Position numbers and translations under genes: made by a program
Assembly (NCBI RefSeq): GCF_900110245.1
Contig: NZ_FOCZ01000003.1
Location: forward strand, 310,001-374,000
DNA from: Niastella yeongjuensis
Lineage (GTDB): Bacteria > Bacteroidota > Bacteroidia > Chitinophagales > Chitinophagaceae
Direction of reading: 5' to 3'
Length of the DNA stretch: 64,000 bases
The notes under the pieces: model-generated
What the model saw: only the letters and a program-made list of their open reading frames with translations
Databases searched by the model: none
What the model was told of the DNA's origin: nothing
Shown here: positions 46,315 to 54,347 of the stretch, piece after piece
Position numbering within the stretch: position 1 is the stretch's first letter
Layout of the letters: every line of letters starts with the position of its first letter

Positions 46315-47106
46315 ATGGACATGAAAAAACAATCATCAATGGTGGATTTATTTCCAGCCATTGATGAGATACCGGCGGAAATAAGAATGGAAAAGCCATT
46401 ATTTCAAAAGCATATTTTAGTAAATGGTGAGTTGGTAGAATGGAATGGCCCTAACCACCTGGTTAGTTCTCCCATATATGTACGCGACCGGAACGGTCAG
46501 TATATACCTGTGATGATAGGAAGTTACCCGTTGGGTAGCGTTAAAGAGGCCGGGGAAGCCCTGCTGGCTGCCGTGAAGGCTTTTGATCATGGCCGGGGAT
46601 TATGGCCATCCATGAGCATGCAGGATAGGATAGAGCGGCTGGAGGATTTTACAGCTAAGATGGTAAGCAGGCGCCAGGAAATTGTTAAGCTCATAGTATG
46701 GGAAATTGGCAAAACAATAGGTGATGCAGGAAAAGAGTTCGATCGTACCGTTGATTATATCAGGGAGACCATCAAGGCGGCGAGCCGGTTAAACAACCGC
46801 AATCTGCGAGTGGTCTCTTCCAATAATTTCATTGGCCATAATCGCAAAGTGCCATTTGGGGTGGTATTGTGTATGGGGCCATTCAATTATCCGTTAAACG
46901 AAACGTTTACAACATTGATCCCTGCATTGTTAATGGGCAACACCATTTTGTTTAAGCCGCCAAAACAAGGTACGCTCTTGTTTGCGCCATTGCTGGAGGC
47001 ATTTGCTGAAGCTTTTCCTAATGGAGTTGTCAATACTGTGTATGGCCGGGGCCGTGATGTAGTGCCGGCGCTTATGCAAAGCGCCTTCGGTAGCTGCATA
47101 AGATAA
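46315..47106 (+). pseudogene. Truncated GapN-type aldehyde dehydrogenase
   Basis: The 263-residue frame matches the first half of a non-phosphorylating glyceraldehyde-3-phosphate dehydrogenase: KHILVNGELVEW, AFDHGRGLWPSMS, VVLCMGPFNYPLNETFTTLIP, and LLMGNTILFKPPKQG. Complete proteins run to about 500 residues. This one ends at RDVVPALMQSAFGSCIR, within the NAD-binding domain. The motif carrying the catalytic Cys (about residue 300) and the catalytic Glu region are absent, so it cannot be an active dehydrogenase. The truncation point is followed closely by a terminator. Confidence 0.8.
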
Positions 47107-47130
47107 GGGCCCCCTTTTTAGGCGGGCCCT
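47106..47130. terminator. GC-rich terminator after the truncated dehydrogenase
   Basis: AGGGCCC (47106-47112) and GGGCCCT (47124-47130) form a 7-bp stem around a loop holding TTTTTA. It begins at the last base of the stop codon and also serves the convergent outer-membrane protein gene. Confidence 0.65.
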
Positions 47131-47169
47131 CTATTCTAAATTACCAACTGCCAAAAGAAAGAATAAATA

Positions 47170-47895
47170 CTATTTACCAAACAGGTTAAAGGCAAAACCA
47201 AGAGTAAGATTGATACTATTGATGGCCTGGTTATAGGAACTTAATCTTCTGCCGGAATTCACTACAAAATTGTCATAAGCAATATCCACTTTAGGTTTGG
47301 TAGAGAAATAGTCGCCATTTGCTTTAATAGCAACTGTTTTGGTAAGCTGGTAGTTGATACCAGCGCCCACCTGGAATCCAAACCCACCGCCGGAAGATTC
47401 TTTTTGGCTCATAGCGTTATCAGTATAGTCTTCATAAAAGACCTGAAACCCGGCGAGGTGAGTGTTTACATATCCGCCCAAAACCCTTACATCGACCGAA
47501 AATTTATTGCCTGCAGGAATACGGTAATAAGGTCCTATCAATACACTTAGCATATGATTGTTGCCTTTCAGGTAAAGGGTAGTGCTGTCTGTACCGGAAT
47601 CCTCTTTATAACCATCTGAAAGACTTTGTGAACCGGTATGGCCGAATTGTGAATACCCAACCAGTGCACCTACACCCCAGTTTTTGTTGAAATAATAAGT
47701 GCCGGTTATATTGAAATGACCGCCGGTAGTGGCATAACCCGATTTCAGATCGGCATAATCGGTTTTGGAAAAATTTCCTACAGGAATAGCGGTGCCGCCG
47801 TTTATGGATAACGTGACTATTTTATTAGCGGCATTTTGTGCAAAAGTGCCAACTGTAGCCATACAGGCGATCAGTATAAGCGTTGTTTTTTTCAT
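47170..47895 (-). CDS. Outer-membrane beta-barrel protein of the TonB locus
   Basis: The 241-residue protein has a signal peptide (MKKTTLILIACMATVGTFAQ). Alternating strands form a small beta-barrel (VGALVGYSQFG, MLSVLIGPYYRIPAG, FQVGAGINYQLT) ending in LTLGFAFNLFGK. The C-terminal Phe pattern fits outer-membrane insertion. It is the last gene of a four-gene minus-strand cluster after a lipoprotein and a TonB receptor. It is probably a pore or structural partner of that uptake system, but the ligand is unknown. Confidence 0.8.
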   Translation of the reverse strand: MKKTTLILIACMATVGTFAQNAANKIVTLSINGGTAIPVGNFSKTDYADLKSGYATTGGHFNITGTYYFNKNWGVGALVGYSQFGHTGSQSLSDGYKEDSGTDSTTLYLKGNNHMLSVLIGPYYRIPAGNKFSVDVRVLGGYVNTHLAGFQVFYEDYTDNAMSQKESSGGGFGFQVGAGINYQLTKTVAIKANGDYFSTKPKVDIAYDNFVVNSGRRLSSYNQAINSINLTLGFAFNLFGK

Positions 47896-47904
47896 TGCGA
47901 ATAT

Positions 47905-47932
47905 TTTATTCAGATCAGTTTATTCAGATCAG
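47905..47932. repeat. Two direct copies of TTTATTCAGATCAG
   Basis: The 14-base unit is repeated exactly in the leader between the lipoprotein and outer-membrane barrel genes, ending two bases before the upstream gene's stop codon. It may simply be a slippage duplication. Confidence 0.85.
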
Positions 47933-47933
47933 T

Positions 47934-48497
47934 TTATTTAATAGTGATGTTAAAGTCAACGTCCGCATCAGATGAGCCGGGGTCGCAGCTGCCATTCTTG
48001 GCATTGGGTTGGTGGCGCAATTGTACGTTTAAAATTCCTGCACTGGCCAAACCGGTGGTGAACAGGTCCTGTAAGCCAACCTCCAGGGAAGGGGTGTTAG
48101 TATCCTTATCTGTTCTTTTTACGGTGAGGTTAGGACCAGCTGGCGTGAAGCACAATAAATGATAGTTCCTTCTGTCATAAATATCCTCCGTAACGTCTCC
48201 CGCAGGCTTTTTTGTTTCATCCAGAAATTCTACCGACACATTATATGTGCTGTTTGCCTTTAATACCAGGTCGTGGTGGTCGATGCTGTCCGGCGGGTTT
48301 GGGATGATAGTAGTATCGGTGATGCTGGCTATCTGCACATCTGTAGGGTCATCGGTGTTGGTTGCTATCAACCTTACCGTTGTTAAAAATTCATTTCCCG
48401 GAACAGGAGGCGATACGATTTTTTCATCTTTCTTACAGGCATCAAAGGCTGTCATGATCAGCAATGCCGTAGCAAAAACCCAAAAAGGCTTTTTCAT
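47934..48497 (-). CDS. Lipoprotein of the TonB locus
   Basis: The 187-residue protein has a lipoprotein signal with DACKK (Cys near 20). A beta-rich domain follows with FLTTVRLIATNTDDPTD and VSVEFLDETKKPAGDVTEDI, then a His/Asp-rich patch (DSIDHHDLVL) and a GSCDPGSSDADVDFNI tail. The pattern fits the Bacteroidota lipoproteins that some annotations call type 1 periplasmic binding fold proteins, found after TonB receptors. I infer a surface-exposed ligand-capture role. The His/Asp patch would suit a metal or metal complex. Confidence 0.7.
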   Translation of the reverse strand: MKKPFWVFATALLIMTAFDACKKDEKIVSPPVPGNEFLTTVRLIATNTDDPTDVQIASITDTTIIPNPPDSIDHHDLVLKANSTYNVSVEFLDETKKPAGDVTEDIYDRRNYHLLCFTPAGPNLTVKRTDKDTNTPSLEVGLQDLFTTGLASAGILNVQLRHQPNAKNGSCDPGSSDADVDFNITIK

Positions 48498-48534
48498 TTG
48501 GTTTTAATTTTTAAGATTAGAAATTATTGACTAT

Positions 48535-50856
48535 TTAAAACATGTATTTCATCCGCAGTACCACATTCAACCCCAGGTCATCGGCATAATACCTGAACCG
48601 GTTCAGGTAGTCGCGATAGGCTACATTGGTGAGGTTATACGCTGCCAGTTCAATATGCAAAGGGTGTTTACCACTATACCATTCAAAACCGGTATTGGCA
48701 TTGAGTAATGTATAACCTTTGGGGGGCTGCACATAATCGCTGTTGGGTGGCGTTCTTTTTTGTTGCAACACCGTAACTACTTCACCGCTGATGTACCAGT
48801 GCTGCACCCTTTTCCATGACCCTATATCATATTTGAGGGAATTGACGAACCTGTCTGCCGGCATAAACAGCAGGTAATCATGTATGGTTTTATTCCAGGC
48901 CCTTACCAGGGAAACCTTTGCATCAACCGATAATTTTTTAAGCAGACTATAGCGCAGCTCAGCATCGAGCCCTTTCATATTCACATCGGCCTGGGTATAG
49001 TTGAACAGGGGATAGGTGCCACTCACCAGTGTAATGGGGGTAAGGGCAGGTTTTGCATAAATAAAATTATTGATGATGTTGTTGTACAAAACCACCTCGG
49101 CATAGAACCGGTCTGTTTCATATTTGCTCGAAATGGTAAAGTTGTACGACCGTTCCGACTGCAGGCTGGAGTCGCCTTTTTCATAGGAGGCGGCGCTTAA
49201 ATGAATACCGTTTATATACAATTCATTTACACTGGGCGCCCGCCAGGCGCTGCCCACATTGGCCGAAACAGAAAAATGATTACTAAAACTGTAAGTGCTG
49301 CCAATAGTGCCCGTTATATTCCGGTAATTGGTGGTAGTGTTGTAAGTCTCGAGCGTATTGTTATTTAATTTGTATACACGCAGCCAGCGGTAATCATAAC
49401 GAATACCCGCCTCCAGCAGCCAGTTGTTCTTTGAATACTTTTCAATGGCAAAAACGCCGCCGCTGTAATTCCTGAAATTGGGCACCAGGTACCGGATACC
49501 CTTAAATACATTGCCCTGCGTGGCACCACTGATACCAAACAAACCTGAAAAATGATTTTTGTTTTCCTGCTGGTAACTTAGGTCCAATGCATCTGTTTTT
49601 ATCTGGAAACTGATCTGCGGACGTTTTAAAATCTCAGGATCCGTTGAGTATGGAAAATCTATATCATACTCATCCCGTTTGTTTTTCTGGTGGCTATACT
49701 GCGCTTCAATTCTGTCCCCATTTTTCAGTTTATAAAAAGCCGTCACCTTTAACAGGTCGTGCGTGATCTGTTGATACGTTCTGGCAATGTCATAGGAAAA
49801 ATAAGAAGCGGTTAAGGGTTTGGTTCGTGCAAAGGCTGCATACAAATCGTTTACATTACCTACATGCGACCCTTCGAAGATGCCCACTTTATTATGAAAC
49901 TCGCTGTAGTAAACCTCTGCCCCAAGGTTGTTTTGTTTGCTTTTATAATTTGTTGCCAGGGAAAAATCACCTTCCCTAAGGCCGGTGTTCTTCAGGTAAT
50001 AATTAGCAGTTTTAAAATTACCCGCTTGTTTCAACGTACCCTGTACCCGCCAGTTAACACCATACGGTTTGTCGCTGAATTTTCCTTCCAGCAAGCCGGA
50101 AAGCGTTCCAACCCGCCCGTTACTTCCTGCGACTGCGTTCACATCGCCCTGTAATTTTTTTTCGGAACTCAGCGTTTTGGGTTCAACCAATACCACGCCC
50201 ACAATAGCATCGGAACCATACCGTACACTGGACGCGCCTTTTATAATGGTGATCTTATTGGCAATAAAGGGATCAATTTCCGGCGCATGCTCCGAGCCCC
50301 ATTGCTGACCTTCCTGTTTAACCCCATTGTTTAAAATCAACAACCGGTTACTATGAAGCCCATGAATAACGGGTTTTGAAATAGAAGGCCCTGTTTGTAT
50401 AGAATTCAATCCCGGTACACCTTTCAGGCTTTCACCCAGGGTGGCGCCCCTTGTTTGAAAAAGCGCAAGCATTTTTATATCAGTATGCGCATTGGTGGCT
50501 ATACCCTGTTTTCTTTGACCCACTACCTCAACCTGGGACAACGCCTTACCGGTGTGCATTAAAAAAAATGTTTGTTCCATACTGCTGTCTGCTTTTATAA
50601 CAGCAGTAAGTGAATCGAACCCGGGGCCCTTAATGATAACGGTATACGTTCCCCGGCAAAGACTGTCTATGGTAAACAGTCCATCCTGGTTACTGAGGAA
50701 GGAGATGTTCCGTTCCCGTATATGCACCGAAACAGTTGAAATGTGTTCGCGGGTGTCAATGTCGACTACATGGCCTGTAACGGTAAGGGTACAGGGCTGT
50801 GCATGCGCTATGGACATAACAAGTCCCAGCAACATTGCCAGAAATGAAGCTTTCAA
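48535..50856 (-). CDS. TonB-dependent receptor
   Basis: The 773-residue protein has a signal peptide (MKASFLAMLLGLVMSIAHAQ) and a carboxypeptidase-regulatory-like domain at about 22-105 (CTLTVTGHVVDIDTREHIST). The plug follows near 115-225 (LGESLKGVPGLNSIQTGPSI, GSDAIVGVVLVEP), and a barrel ends in the terminal Phe of RMKYMF. The plug features fit siderophore/metal-type receptors rather than SusC glycan importers. Genes for a small His/Cys-rich exported protein upstream and a lipoprotein plus barrel downstream complete an uptake locus. Confidence 0.92.
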   Translation of the reverse strand: MKASFLAMLLGLVMSIAHAQPCTLTVTGHVVDIDTREHISTVSVHIRERNISFLSNQDGLFTIDSLCRGTYTVIIKGPGFDSLTAVIKADSSMEQTFFLMHTGKALSQVEVVGQRKQGIATNAHTDIKMLALFQTRGATLGESLKGVPGLNSIQTGPSISKPVIHGLHSNRLLILNNGVKQEGQQWGSEHAPEIDPFIANKITIIKGASSVRYGSDAIVGVVLVEPKTLSSEKKLQGDVNAVAGSNGRVGTLSGLLEGKFSDKPYGVNWRVQGTLKQAGNFKTANYYLKNTGLREGDFSLATNYKSKQNNLGAEVYYSEFHNKVGIFEGSHVGNVNDLYAAFARTKPLTASYFSYDIARTYQQITHDLLKVTAFYKLKNGDRIEAQYSHQKNKRDEYDIDFPYSTDPEILKRPQISFQIKTDALDLSYQQENKNHFSGLFGISGATQGNVFKGIRYLVPNFRNYSGGVFAIEKYSKNNWLLEAGIRYDYRWLRVYKLNNNTLETYNTTTNYRNITGTIGSTYSFSNHFSVSANVGSAWRAPSVNELYINGIHLSAASYEKGDSSLQSERSYNFTISSKYETDRFYAEVVLYNNIINNFIYAKPALTPITLVSGTYPLFNYTQADVNMKGLDAELRYSLLKKLSVDAKVSLVRAWNKTIHDYLLFMPADRFVNSLKYDIGSWKRVQHWYISGEVVTVLQQKRTPPNSDYVQPPKGYTLLNANTGFEWYSGKHPLHIELAAYNLTNVAYRDYLNRFRYYADDLGLNVVLRMKYMF

Positions 50857-50938
50857 AAGGAATAATTAAGAATAAAGCAATGGTATTACCGCTATGCCAA
50901 TACGCAGTGTAATACTTTACAAGACAGTAAATGGGGAA

Positions 50939-51280
50939 TTAGCTGATGGCAGGCGGCCCTCTGAGCTCAGCAAAGATTTGATGAAAGTAGTAGAAGTTTT
51001 CAGGACGTTCTGAAAAGATCAGACTCAGGGCAGGCGGTTCGGGGAGGTCAATGGTGCAATTGTTTTCTATAAACGGAGATTCTACAACCAGGTCTTCCGT
51101 ATTACAATTGAAACCGGCTTTAACAATTTTTGTGGTAATGTGATCCGCACAGGCCTTGCTGTGGGTATCCCGGTGATTAGCAACCAGGTCGTGTAACACC
51201 TTTTTAGGCGTAATACTAAATGCAAACAACACCAGCAAAAAGCCGGACAACACGCGTTGTATGGTTGAATGATTTAGCAT
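50939..51280 (-). CDS. Small exported His/Cys-rich protein heading the TonB locus
   Basis: The 113-residue protein has an N-terminal hydrophobic segment (about 11-23, SGFLLVLFAFSI). A mature part follows with His at 30, 36, 40 and 47 and Cys at 44, 59 and 75, spaced H-x5-H-x3-H-x3-C-x2-H in the first part, a layout suited to metal binding. It ends in ELRGPPAIS. It is transcribed before the TonB receptor with an 82-base gap. I do not know a name for it; the same arrangement recurs, as I recall, beside Bacteroidota metal-type receptors, which I cannot check here. Confidence 0.65.
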   Translation of the reverse strand: MLNHSTIQRVLSGFLLVLFAFSITPKKVLHDLVANHRDTHSKACADHITTKIVKAGFNCNTEDLVVESPFIENNCTIDLPEPPALSLIFSERPENFYYFHQIFAELRGPPAIS

Positions 51281-51375
51281 TTTTGTAACTGGGTTGCAAA
51301 TTAGGGTATTGTTTTAGAATTACCAAACCCCTTGCATGATTATCAGATTACAATTACTGCGAGCATAAAAAGTAG

Positions 51376-51387
51376 TGACAATTGTCA
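51376..51387 (+). promoter_or_regulatory. TGACAATTGTCA palindrome, Crp/Fnr-like operator
   Basis: This perfect 12-bp palindrome, preceded by G, has the form GTGA-N6-TCA and is centred 34.5 bases upstream of the TTG of the amidase promoter, as at 44681-44694. A further perfect palindrome, GTCATATGAC, lies at 51400-51409. Confidence 0.6.
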
Positions 51388-51415
51388 ATTTCAAATTGCG
51401 TCATATGACTTCGTT

Positions 51416-51442
51416 TTGGAGGACGGGGTGGTCCTAGTTTTG
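51416..51442 (+). promoter_or_regulatory. Promoter of the amidase gene
   Basis: TTG (51416-51418), a 16-base spacer and TAGTTTTG (51435-51442) fit the Bacteroidota pattern exactly. The -7 box is identical to that of the SDR operon, and the ATG is only four bases downstream of it. Confidence 0.6.
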
Positions 51443-51446
51443 TTCA

Positions 51447-52865
51447 ATGAAAAAACAAAATGATCCGGTCTATTACCAGCAGGCGTCAACGCTTGCTGAG
51501 ATGATCCGCAACAAAGAAATAACTTCTGTGGAAGTTGTACAGGCGCACCTCGACAGGGTAGCGGCCATTAACCCTAAAATAAATGCTGTGGTAACCTTAA
51601 TGGGCGAGCAGGCGTTAAAAGATGCGGCTGCTGCCGACAAAGCTGTTGCCGCCGGCCATATATTAGGCCCGCTTCACGGTGTTCCATTCTCTATCAAAGA
51701 TGCCATTGATACAGCCGGCGTGTTTACGCAATACGGTTCAAAAATCTTTGAAGGCAATGTTCCTTCAAAAGATGCCACCGTTGTTACGCGTATGAAAAAC
51801 GCTGGCGCTATACCGTTAATGAAAACAAACGTGCCCGAATTTTCTGCACATTGGGAATCGGAAAACCTGCTTACGGGAAGAACGTCAAATCCCTGGGACC
51901 TTAACCGCACACCGGGTGGTTCAAGCGGTGGCGAATCTGCAGTTATCGCAGCGGGTCTTTCACCCATTGGTTTAGGAAGTGATCTTTCTATTTCGGTAAG
52001 AGGTCCGGGCGCTTTCACCGGTATTGCAGCATTGAAGGCTACACACGGCCGCGTTCCCTATACCGGGCACTTTCCACGTGTATTGAGCCGGTGGTGGCAT
52101 ATTGGCCCTATGGCGCGTACTGTAAAAGATGTGGCATTGGGTTACTCTATCATAAAAGGCGCAGATGGTATTGACGGTTACAGCATTTTTTCAAACAATG
52201 CAAAGCCCGCCAACTTCCGCATACCCGGACAAAAAATACGCGTGGGCTGGGCATCTGAACCTGCGTTTGGCCCGATAGATCCTGAAATTACTGCTGCTGT
52301 TAAAAACACGGCCGCCTTATTAAAAGATCTTGGCTGTGATGTTGAGGAAGTAAGTCTGCCTTTTATGGAAGGTACTGACTGGCTGGGCTTATACTTTAAA
52401 GTAATTTACGGTGAGTTGGTTCCCTACATGGAACAATTTACCAAAGGCCGTGAGAACGAACTGCATTTCGTGGGCAAATTCACTATGAATGTTCCGCTGC
52501 TTAGCGAAAGGGAATATGCCAGAGCGGAAAATAAATTAGAGGAATTAAGAAGCCATTTTGCAAATTACTTTCTGCAATATGACATACTGTTGTTACCGGT
52601 AAATCCGATGACAGCAACACCGCATATGTTGGAAGAGGTTACTGTTAACGGTAAACAAATTGCTGCATTGGATTCAAGTAAAGCCACCGCGCCTTTTAAC
52701 ATTACTGGATTACCAGCTATTTCAGTACCGGTAACGCTTAGTACCGAAAAACTACCCATCAGCATTCAAATGGCTGCAAGGTGGTTTGATGAAGCTACCC
52801 TGCTGGAACTGGGTGAAAAAATTCAACTGGCAAGTCCTGCATACGGTTCGCACCCTATAGCATGA
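51447..52865 (+). CDS. Amidase signature family hydrolase
   Basis: The 472-residue protein has the amidase signature. The general-base Lys is in PFSIKDAID near 80. GGSSGGES near 155 starts the signature, and the nucleophile Ser is in SDLSISVRGPG near 180. The usual SDxGGSxR is altered to SDLSISVR, but the Ser-Ser-Lys set is kept. Length and overall order fit AmdA/GatA-like amidases that hydrolyse amides to acids and ammonia. It is not GatA itself because no gatB/gatC adjoins it. Its promoter carries a Crp-like palindrome. Confidence 0.9.
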   Translation: MKKQNDPVYYQQASTLAEMIRNKEITSVEVVQAHLDRVAAINPKINAVVTLMGEQALKDAAAADKAVAAGHILGPLHGVPFSIKDAIDTAGVFTQYGSKIFEGNVPSKDATVVTRMKNAGAIPLMKTNVPEFSAHWESENLLTGRTSNPWDLNRTPGGSSGGESAVIAAGLSPIGLGSDLSISVRGPGAFTGIAALKATHGRVPYTGHFPRVLSRWWHIGPMARTVKDVALGYSIIKGADGIDGYSIFSNNAKPANFRIPGQKIRVGWASEPAFGPIDPEITAAVKNTAALLKDLGCDVEEVSLPFMEGTDWLGLYFKVIYGELVPYMEQFTKGRENELHFVGKFTMNVPLLSEREYARAENKLEELRSHFANYFLQYDILLLPVNPMTATPHMLEEVTVNGKQIAALDSSKATAPFNITGLPAISVPVTLSTEKLPISIQMAARWFDEATLLELGEKIQLASPAYGSHPIA

Positions 52866-52883
52866 TCTTTTAACCAGGTTTAT

Positions 52884-52915
52884 TACAAGTCCTTCGGTGA
52901 AACGGGGGACTTGTA
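52884..52915. terminator. Bidirectional terminator between amidase and Crp/Fnr gene
   Basis: TACAAGTCC (52884-52892) and GGACTTGTA (52907-52915) form a perfect 9-bp stem around a 14-base loop, between two convergent stop codons. Confidence 0.75.
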
Positions 52916-52917
52916 TT

Positions 52918-53499
52918 TCAGGGGTGTTTGGTAAATTCTTTTCGTATTCTGCTGAGCGTTTCTCTTGAGATGCCCAAATAGGAGGCCACCATGTGCAGCG
53001 GCACGCGGTTAAATACACTGGGATATGTTCGCTGAAATTCTTTGTATTTTTCTTCGGCTGAATAACTGATTAAAGAAAAGATCCTGCGCTGGCTTGCCTC
53101 ATAACTTTTAGCGAGTAACATTTCATTGAACTTTTTAAGCGCCGGAATTGTCTCCATCAGTTCACTCCATTTCGCTTTTGGCCAGATGAAAACGGTGCTG
53201 GCAGCAAGGGCTTCAATATTATATTCGGAAGGTTTATTGTTATTATAACTTTCCTGGTCACTGATCCACCAGTTATCTATCCCAAACCTAAGGGTATGGT
53301 CCCGGCCGTCTTCGCCCAACCTGTACAAACGAAAACACCCGCTGGCAATAAAACAATTAATTCCCCAGATCTCACCCTCCAGCAGAATGGGCTGCCATTT
53401 GCGGATTGAACGTTTCACACTCTCCACCCTGATCAGTTCCAACTCATCATCAGTAATAGGAACATGGTTGCGGAGGTGTTTTTCAAAAACGTCAAACAT
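52918..53499 (-). CDS. Crp/Fnr-family transcriptional regulator (WWISD type), second copy
   Basis: The 193-residue protein has the same layout as the copy at 44097: a cNMP-like domain with FGIDNWWISDQESYNNN near 78 and a winged helix ending (MVASYLGISRETLSRIRKEF). It has no Cys cluster and no cAMP-binding Arg/Ser pair. ATG 53499 is chosen (MFDVFEKHL); the longer upstream frame MQTSCCFFYIC is untypical. It is convergent with the amidase gene, whose promoter carries a Crp-like palindrome. A palindromic ATTCACACTGTGAAT lies 71-85 bases upstream of its own start. Confidence 0.88.
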   Translation of the reverse strand: MFDVFEKHLRNHVPITDDELELIRVESVKRSIRKWQPILLEGEIWGINCFIASGCFRLYRLGEDGRDHTLRFGIDNWWISDQESYNNNKPSEYNIEALAASTVFIWPKAKWSELMETIPALKKFNEMLLAKSYEASQRRIFSLISYSAEEKYKEFQRTYPSVFNRVPLHMVASYLGISRETLSRIRKEFTKHP

Positions 53500-53569
53500 A
53501 AGGGTACAAATATAAAAAAAACAGCATGAAGTCTGCATACAAGCTTAAATTACGCTTAATGTTAATGTT

Positions 53570-53584
53570 ATTCACACTGTGAAT
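53570..53584 (-). promoter_or_regulatory. ATTCACACTGTGAAT palindrome upstream of the second Crp/Fnr gene
   Basis: ATTCACA and TGTGAAT pair as seven-base arms around one C. TCACA/TGTGA is the Crp half-site in the reverse arrangement. It lies between the divergent Crp/Fnr and TetR genes and may regulate either. Confidence 0.4.
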
Positions 53585-53616
53585 CAGGCAATTGGTAAAA
53601 TTATATATTTATAAGT

Positions 53617-53634
53617 TAACAGACTTGTCAGTTA
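53617..53634 (+). promoter_or_regulatory. TetR-type operator over the -33 region
   Basis: TAACAGACTTGTCAGTTA has inverted half-sites TAAC-GAC and GTC-GTTA and overlaps the TTG (53625-53627) of the TetR promoter, whose -7 box TACTTTTG lies 19 bases downstream at 53647-53654. Autoregulation by the adjacent TetR protein is inferred. Confidence 0.5.
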
Positions 53635-53658
53635 TCTCGGAAGTCGTACTTTTGGGTT

Positions 53659-54222
53659 ATGAAACCAGTAGTTGTATTGGACAAGATCATAGAGACAGCC
53701 GACAGGCTGTTTTATGAGCAGGGCTATAATCTTACAGGGATCAATCAAATTATTGAGGAGGCAGGCATTTCAAAACCCTCTCTTTACAATCACTTCAAAT
53801 CGAAAAATGATCTGCTGCTGGCTTACCTCGACCAGCTTTATACTAAATGGTTTGATGGTTTGGATGCTTATAGCAAAGATTTCGACGCACCTTTGGATAA
53901 ATTGATCGCCTTTTTCGATTACCGGATCAACAGGCAAATTGCGACAGGATACAAGGGTTGCCCCTGGAATAAAATTATTAACGAGGTACCATCGGAACAA
54001 TTTGAAATTTTTGAACGTGCCTCAAAATTCAAAGCAGACCTAAAAGCCCGTATCACCCATCTTGTTAAACAATTAAACCGCTCAAAGGATAAACCACTCA
54101 ATGATGAGGACCTGGTTGAAGTGATCTTTTCAGAATGCGAATCAGGCGTTTTGATGGCTCGTATTACAAAGTCACATACTTACCTGGAAAAAGCGAAGGA
54201 TCGCGTTCTCAAGCTGGTTTAA
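53659..54222 (+). CDS. TetR-family regulator of the efflux operon
   Basis: The 187-residue protein has the TetR helix-turn-helix at about 20-50 (GINQIIEEAGISKPSLYNHF) followed by KSKNDLLLAYLDQ and a helical ligand domain. It probably represses the downstream RND and MFS genes and its own promoter through the operator at 53617-53634. The RND gene begins 125 bases after its stop. The inducer is unknown. Confidence 0.92.
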   Translation: MKPVVVLDKIIETADRLFYEQGYNLTGINQIIEEAGISKPSLYNHFKSKNDLLLAYLDQLYTKWFDGLDAYSKDFDAPLDKLIAFFDYRINRQIATGYKGCPWNKIINEVPSEQFEIFERASKFKADLKARITHLVKQLNRSKDKPLNDEDLVEVIFSECESGVLMARITKSHTYLEKAKDRVLKLV

Positions 54223-54347
54223 ACCGGCAGATTTCAATATACATCAATACGAAGATGCTACCATTTAAAAGCCCTGGCTTGCCGGGGAGGGGCTCCTTTT
54301 GCCCTTTTAACGATGGCCTTGCTTGTAACAACAACCTCTAAAGTTTT

